A DNA stretch of 64,000 nt from assembly GCA_947561585.1 (NCBI GenBank), contig CANNZV010002535.1, positions 30,380 to 94,379 of the forward strand, given 5' to 3'. The notes under the pieces are model-generated. The model worked only from the letters and a program-made list of their open reading frames with translations. It searched no databases and was not told where the DNA came from. Made by a program: the position numbers and the translations under genes. Source of the DNA: Caprella mutica. Lineage: Eukaryota > Arthropoda > Malacostraca > Amphipoda > Caprellidae. How positions within the stretch are numbered: the first letter of the stretch is position 1; the number at the start of each line of letters is the position of its first letter. Positions 61,560-64,000 of the stretch are shown piece by piece.

Positions 61560-62770
61560 CGAAAATGTTGATTTTGAGCCACCTCTCAAAATCTGTTTTC
61601 GAGCATGCAGAAGTGAATTTTGAGCCACTAATCAGAATGCAACATTTATGATCATTAACAAACTAAGATTATCACATGTATCTGATAAATAATGATTATT
61701 TTCATTAAAACTTTTTTATTTCTGAAATAATCGAGGTGGCTCAAAATGGAGTTTTTGCATTATGAGCCACCTAAATTTTTTTTGAGGTATATTCACAAAT
61801 AGAATCCAATTTCCATAAATAGTTAACAAATGCAATAAAAAAAGCTTATAAATTTTAATATTAGTTGCATACGAAGCTCTGTTACTGTTTTTTAAAAAGT
61901 GGTTCAAAATAAAAAGTAAGACATTGATTTTCAATTTTGAGCCATCCTTGATATGAAAAAACAAACATAAGAAAAAACTTTATATAAAAATGATTATTTA
62001 TAAATAAACACGCCTATAAAGGACACAGGAAACGTTATTAAACAAAAATAAACCAAACCTTTTAGAAACTGATATACAAATAAACTTAATATACTACTGG
62101 GTCAGAATTCCTCTGCTAGCGATACATTTCAATACTGAGCCACTTTAATAATATTTTATATTTTCTGCCCTAAAAGTGCTAAACCATATCTTCAGATCCT
62201 TGAAGACTGTTACTTATGCGTGCAACAAAACCTTATTAGTAGATATTTATCAGTAATAAATTGAAAAACTTAGTGAGTGTCATCTATAAATAATTCACTA
62301 CCTTGTGGTTCAAAATACGTGGATAGGCACAATATTTAAATTCTGAGCCACTAGAATGATATCTTTTAATTTCTGCCCTAAAAGTGCTGAACCATATCTT
62401 TAGATCCTTAAATATTACTATTAATGTGCCCAACTATACCTTATTAGTAGATGTTTATCAGTAATGAATTGATAAACTTTGTACGTATCTATCTATGAAT
62501 AATTCACTACCTTGGGCTCAAAATGCGTAGATAGGCACAATTTTGAAATTCTGGACCACTAGAATGATATCTTTTAATTTCTTCCTAAAGGATGCTAAAC
62601 CATATCTTTAAACCTAAACCTTGATGCATGCAACTATACTATAATAGTAGATATTTATCAGTAATTAAATTAAACACCTTTCAAGTAAATAATTATAATT
62701 AATTCACTATCTTGTGGTTCAAAATGTGTGAATATGCAAATCATTTCGAATTAAGCCACTTTTTGAAACA
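61560..62770 (+). repeat. TTTTGAGCCAC repeats passing into a 207-bp array
   Basis: 61570-61945 has scattered TTTTGAGCCAC words in both orientations. From 62132 a tandem array begins: CTGAGCCACT at about 62132 and 62341, CTGGACCACT at about 62551, TTAAGCCACT at about 62752. Each unit holds CCCTAAAAGTGCTRAACCAT and TAGTAGATATTTATCAGTAA. Period is about 205-210 bp, three units. Confidence 0.88.
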
Positions 62771-63490
62771 TTGAAGCATGTTAAAAACATTAAAGCATCG
62801 AATGTATGTTTGTATCATTATTACAGATTGGGGACGTTAAAATGAGACTGGAAACATAAACACATGTTCGAAACACTGAAAACACGTTTGAAACATTGAT
62901 AACATGATTAAATTAATTTTGAAATATTTGAGACAATGATAACATGTTTGAAACACTGCAGAGGAAATATGCTTGAACCAATAAAACATATTGGAATGAC
63001 TGATCAAGTTCAGAACACTGAACATTTTTGAAACATGAATGATTATTTTAAAAGTTAAAACTTGTCTGGAATACTGATAAATTGTTTACAATATTAGAAG
63101 CATGTTGAATTTAATGTTGATTGAATCAAAATGAATGTAAGAAACATTGAAAACATGTTTGGAACACTGTGAACATGTTTGAAACACTAAGCACATGTTT
63201 GAAACACTGAGAACATGTTTGAAACTCTGAGAAAATGTTTTAAACACTGAGAACATGTTTTAAACATTATAAACACGCATGGACAATTATGAACATATTT
63301 GAAATACGAAAGCATGATCTAAACATGTAAACAATGTTTATAACATTGAAAAAATGTTCGAAACATCTAAATATCTTCGAAACATCTGAATATCTTCGAA
63401 ACACTAAAATATATGTTTGAAACATCACAACATATTTGAACAATAAAACATGTTTGAAACATTATAACATGTTTGAACGGTAAAACTTGT
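62771..63490 (+). repeat. About 20-bp AACATGTTTGAAACACTGAG array
   Basis: Roughly 30 degenerate units of about 17-21 bp around CATGTTTGAAACA(C/T)TGA. Most regular at 63140-63260. Confidence 0.9.
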
Positions 63491-63654
63491 TTGAAATGCA
63501 CTATAGATATACCAACGTTATCCATGTACAACGCGAATATCAAAAATTAAATAATACATATTTGGTGAAGTCCTATTAAAACGTACGTGCGTACGTATAA
63601 TATAAAAATTGATAATCTGTTAGAACGTATAATAGAAATTTAAAAAAATTAATA

Positions 63655-63830
63655 GTTTCAAATGTGTTTCTCTAAATGTTTCAAACATCTTCTCAGTGTT
63701 TCAAACTTTGTTTTCATGTTTCATATTTTTTTTCACGTTTCAAACTTTCTTTTTCATGTTTCAAACAATTAGGTTTCCTATGTACAACCATATTTTGATG
63801 TTTCAAACAGTTTTCAATGTTCCAAACATG
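63655..63830 (-). repeat. Inverted part of the AACATGTTTGAAACACTGAG array
   Basis: TCAGTGTTTCAAAC, TTTTCATGTTTC and ATGTTCCAAACATG units read as the reverse complement of the preceding array, separated from it by about 165 bp of AT-rich DNA. Together they could fold back. Confidence 0.85.
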
Positions 63831-64000
63831 TTTGATCACTCAATCTGAAAATAAATTATTTAATATGAAGTTTAATCAATTTCTATTTTAGTGTTATTCA
63901 TTGTGGATCATACTATATTTTTATACCGAAATAACTCTCCTTGCTCAGCTTTACAGTTAAAAAGTTGAGTATAGTTATGTACTTTACTTCGCGTTCTATT

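Overview
This is AT-rich eukaryotic nuclear DNA. The one clear gene has short GT-AG introns, and much of the rest is small DNA-transposon derivatives and minisatellites. That suggests an animal and most likely an insect; a hemipteran such as a planthopper is only a guess from the repeat style. Coding density is very low: one gene in 64 kb.

The gene runs on the + strand from about 15.04 to 21.25 kb. I joined eight exons by eye. Every junction has an AG acceptor and a GT donor, and the phase is kept throughout, giving an open frame of 1,215 codons. In order the protein has a Tudor-like N-terminus, 38 copies of an acidic 10-residue repeat, two CX2CX9HX4H zinc fingers, a tyrosine-recombinase core with R-K-R-H-Y catalytic residues (Crypton-type), an acidic linker and a C-terminal Myb/SANT-like helical domain. 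This is the best candidate for an interesting system: a multi-exon, apparently intact eukaryotic tyrosine recombinase that may be mobile, recently mobile or host-recruited.

The gene sits among mobile DNA. Just upstream (11.7-14.8 kb) is a nest of short modules, including four complete copies of a ~240-bp hAT-like MITE, each with a perfect 8-bp target duplication, and a 153-bp almost perfect palindrome. Intron 1 holds an ~815-bp foldback element. A retroelement-like repeat occurs in intron 1 and again downstream of the gene.

Region by region: 0-5 kb, no gene seen, some degenerate A-rich repeats; 5.0-5.4 kb, a GC-rich foldback element with a 9-bp target duplication; 9.4-11.2 kb, dispersed and tandem repeats; 11.7-14.8 kb, the MITE nest; 15.0-21.3 kb, the gene; 21.4-30 kb, tandem arrays, a 185-bp hAT MITE and a 27-unit G-rich minisatellite; 33-38 kb, a TIR element, a GC-rich hairpin and arrays of 34- and 48-bp units; 42-52 kb, TIR elements, hairpins and a 30/60-bp array; 54-58 kb, GACGTC-rich repeats and three TIR elements; 61.5-63.8 kb, a ~207-bp array followed by a 20-bp array that recurs inverted. 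No tRNA or rRNA gene was recognised, and nothing looks bacterial.
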